Source: an uncultured Bacteroidota bacterium
Lineage (GTDB): Bacteria > Bacteroidota > Bacteroidia > UKL13-3
Assembly (NCBI GenBank): GCA_903901345.1
Contig: CAIUQQ010000180.1
Location: forward strand, 1-41,302
Length of the DNA: 41,302 nt
Reading direction: 5' to 3'
A program made the translations under genes and the position numbers. The notes beneath the pieces were generated by a model that worked only from the letters and a program-made list of their open reading frames with translations, had not been told where the DNA came from and did not search any database. Below are positions 40,344 to 41,302 of the stretch, piece after piece (positions within the stretch are counted from its first letter, which is position 1; each line of letters starts with the position of its first letter).

Positions 40344-40968
40344 ATAAAAGCACTTTTAATTCATCATCTAATCTTTTCATATCATTCAAATCAAGGCCAT
40401 TATAAACACCCCTGATATGACGAGATTTATCTAATAATAATACTTGTTGACTGTGGTCAATTGTTTTGTCTTCAATGGAAACAGGAAGTAAAAATCCTTG
40501 ACCAATTTTAAACAAATTTTCTTTATCCGTTCTACAAAAATGCCAAATCTTTTTATCAGCATTCATTTTCTTTGCATAATCAGCAAGAACTTGTGTTGAA
40601 TCGTTGTCGGGATCAACAGTAAATGAAATCAATTTTACTTCACTCCATTCTTTTGCTTTTTCGTAAAATACCGAAATATTTCCATTCATTTTAGGACAAA
40701 CATCTTTGCAACTAGCAAAGAAAAAGTTCGCAATAACAATGTTATTAGTAAGCATTTTAGAATTCAGTTCTTTTCCACTTTGGTCAGTTACTGAAAATTC
40801 TGGTACTTGGTAAAAAATAGTGTCTTTTATATCGACTCCATTAGGTTCTATTCGCTCTCCCAAATGAGGCAAATGCTTGTAGTTTTGTTTACTGGCTCTC
40901 AGTAAAAAAAAGAAAGCAACTGGAAAAACTAATAATCCAGTTGCTACCCAAAATGATTTTCTTTTCAT
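40321..40968 (-). CDS. SCO1/SenC-family copper chaperone
   Basis: A 215-residue thioredoxin-fold protein anchored by an N-terminal helix (about 6-23). The Cu-binding motif is CKDVC (C87, C91) in ANFFFASCKDVCPKMN, with the distal His H172 in TIDHSQQVLLLD. It delivers copper to the CuA centre of cytochrome c oxidase subunit II on the outer face of the inner membrane. Gene order subunit IV - SCO - DUF420 on the minus strand is the usual distal end of the Bacteroidota caa3-type oxidase cluster. It overlaps DUF420 by 23 bp. Confidence 0.92.
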   Translation of the reverse strand: MKRKSFWVATGLLVFPVAFFFLLRASKQNYKHLPHLGERIEPNGVDIKDTIFYQVPEFSVTDQSGKELNSKMLTNNIVIANFFFASCKDVCPKMNGNISVFYEKAKEWSEVKLISFTVDPDNDSTQVLADYAKKMNADKKIWHFCRTDKENLFKIGQGFLLPVSIEDKTIDHSQQVLLLDKSRHIRGVYNGLDLNDMKRLDDELKVLLYEYHEPR

Positions 40969-41003
40969 TATTTATAATAACTAAAAAACTTGAATAAAGT
41001 TTT

Positions 41004-41302
41004 TTAAAATAGACGTGAGTCAAATGTATAATCTGCTTCAGTTAATGCTAACCAAATTAAGAAGCAAATAAATAACATTGGTAATATAATCATTGAAGCT
41101 AAAAACTTGCGTTCAAACTTCATATGCATAAATACCGAAACAATATAAAATGCTTTTACTAAACCTAAAAATATAAATCCAACATATAAAATACCTGCAG
41201 CAATTCCAATAACAGGTGGTATCGATTTGAAAATTAATCCAACTAAAGCAATTAATACTAACCAGAGTAAGTTAAATATTATAAAATGAAAACTGCTCAA
41301 TC
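41004..41302 (-). CDS. Cytochrome c oxidase subunit IV family protein (5' end outside window)
   Basis: At least 98 residues with three hydrophobic helices: IIFNLLWLVLIALVGLIF, PVIGIAAGILYVGFIFLGLVKAFYIVSVFMHM and ASMIILPMLFICFLIWLAL. KAFYIVSVFMHMKFERK is the family signature of the caa3/bacterial subunit IV. The frame is open to the window's end; the only start seen is a TTG at 41298-41300, and family members usually have ~10-20 further polar residues, so I treat it as truncated by the window. It should assemble with oxidase subunits I-III, presumably encoded just upstream outside the window. Confidence 0.85.
   Translation of the reverse strand, partial: LSSFHFIIFNLLWLVLIALVGLIFKSIPPVIGIAAGILYVGFIFLGLVKAFYIVSVFMHMKFERKFLASMIILPMLFICFLIWLALTEADYTFDSRLF

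Overview
The window is AT-rich chromosomal DNA from a member of the Bacteroidota. Three secreted proteins end in type IX secretion (T9SS) sorting domains. Lipoprotein signals are of the Bacteroidota type, Shine-Dalgarno sequences are scarce, and several promoters fit the Bacteroidota pattern (TTTG, 19-20 bp, TAnnTTTG). Intergenic hairpin repeats typical of the phylum are common. I cannot name a genus. I see no rRNA, tRNA, CRISPR array, transposase or prophage. Most genes are housekeeping or envelope genes, and the unusual material lies mainly between and at the edges of genes.

Layout. 1-3 kb: a LuxE-like acyl-protein synthetase whose start codon overlaps that of a divergent lipoprotein, a small poly-Asp protein and a histone-deacetylase-fold hydrolase. 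3-6.6 kb: a three-part proton-translocating transhydrogenase operon (pntAA, pntAB, pntB), interrupted between pntAB and pntB by a four-helix-bundle gene inside matched inverted repeats. 6.7-9.9 kb: a pentameric ligand-gated ion channel homologue followed closely by a T9SS-exported subtilase. 9.9-18.6 kb, all minus strand: cyanophycinase, an acidic hypothetical protein, a CPA2 antiporter with a tandem universal stress protein, a secreted M28 peptidase, a ParE-type toxin-antitoxin pair, a small membrane protein, glyA and a LysE-type exporter. 18.7-24.4 kb: kup, murF and a T9SS-exported FG-GAP repeat protein. 24.4-30.2 kb: a Bro-N protein, a PLP enzyme of the ACC deaminase/D-cysteine desulfhydrase family, two divergent GT-C-like membrane proteins and a secreted dienelactone hydrolase. 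30.3-35.2 kb: a T9SS-exported endonuclease I coupled to msrB, a GreA/GreB-like protein, a coiled-coil membrane protein and a GT2 glycosyltransferase. 35.2-37.5 kb: a 485-bp gene-free stretch, then parA-parB. 37.7-38.9 kb: a HipA-like kinase overlapping a DUF3037 gene. 38.9-41.3 kb, minus strand: the distal end of a cytochrome oxidase cluster (subunit IV, SCO, DUF420) plus an EamA permease; subunit IV runs off the window.

The observations I would follow first are these. (1) The four-helix-bundle cassette in the pnt operon resembles a 23S rRNA intervening sequence placed in an mRNA. (2) A near-perfect sigma-54 promoter is followed about 64 nt later by a strong intrinsic terminator with no ORF between, so it looks like a sigma-54-dependent small RNA. 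(3) A DnaA-box-like inverted pair lies upstream of parAB. (4) The HipA-like/DUF3037 pair is compact and overlapping. (5) Promoter evidence moves the start of kup, and more weakly pntAA, to internal GTG codons.
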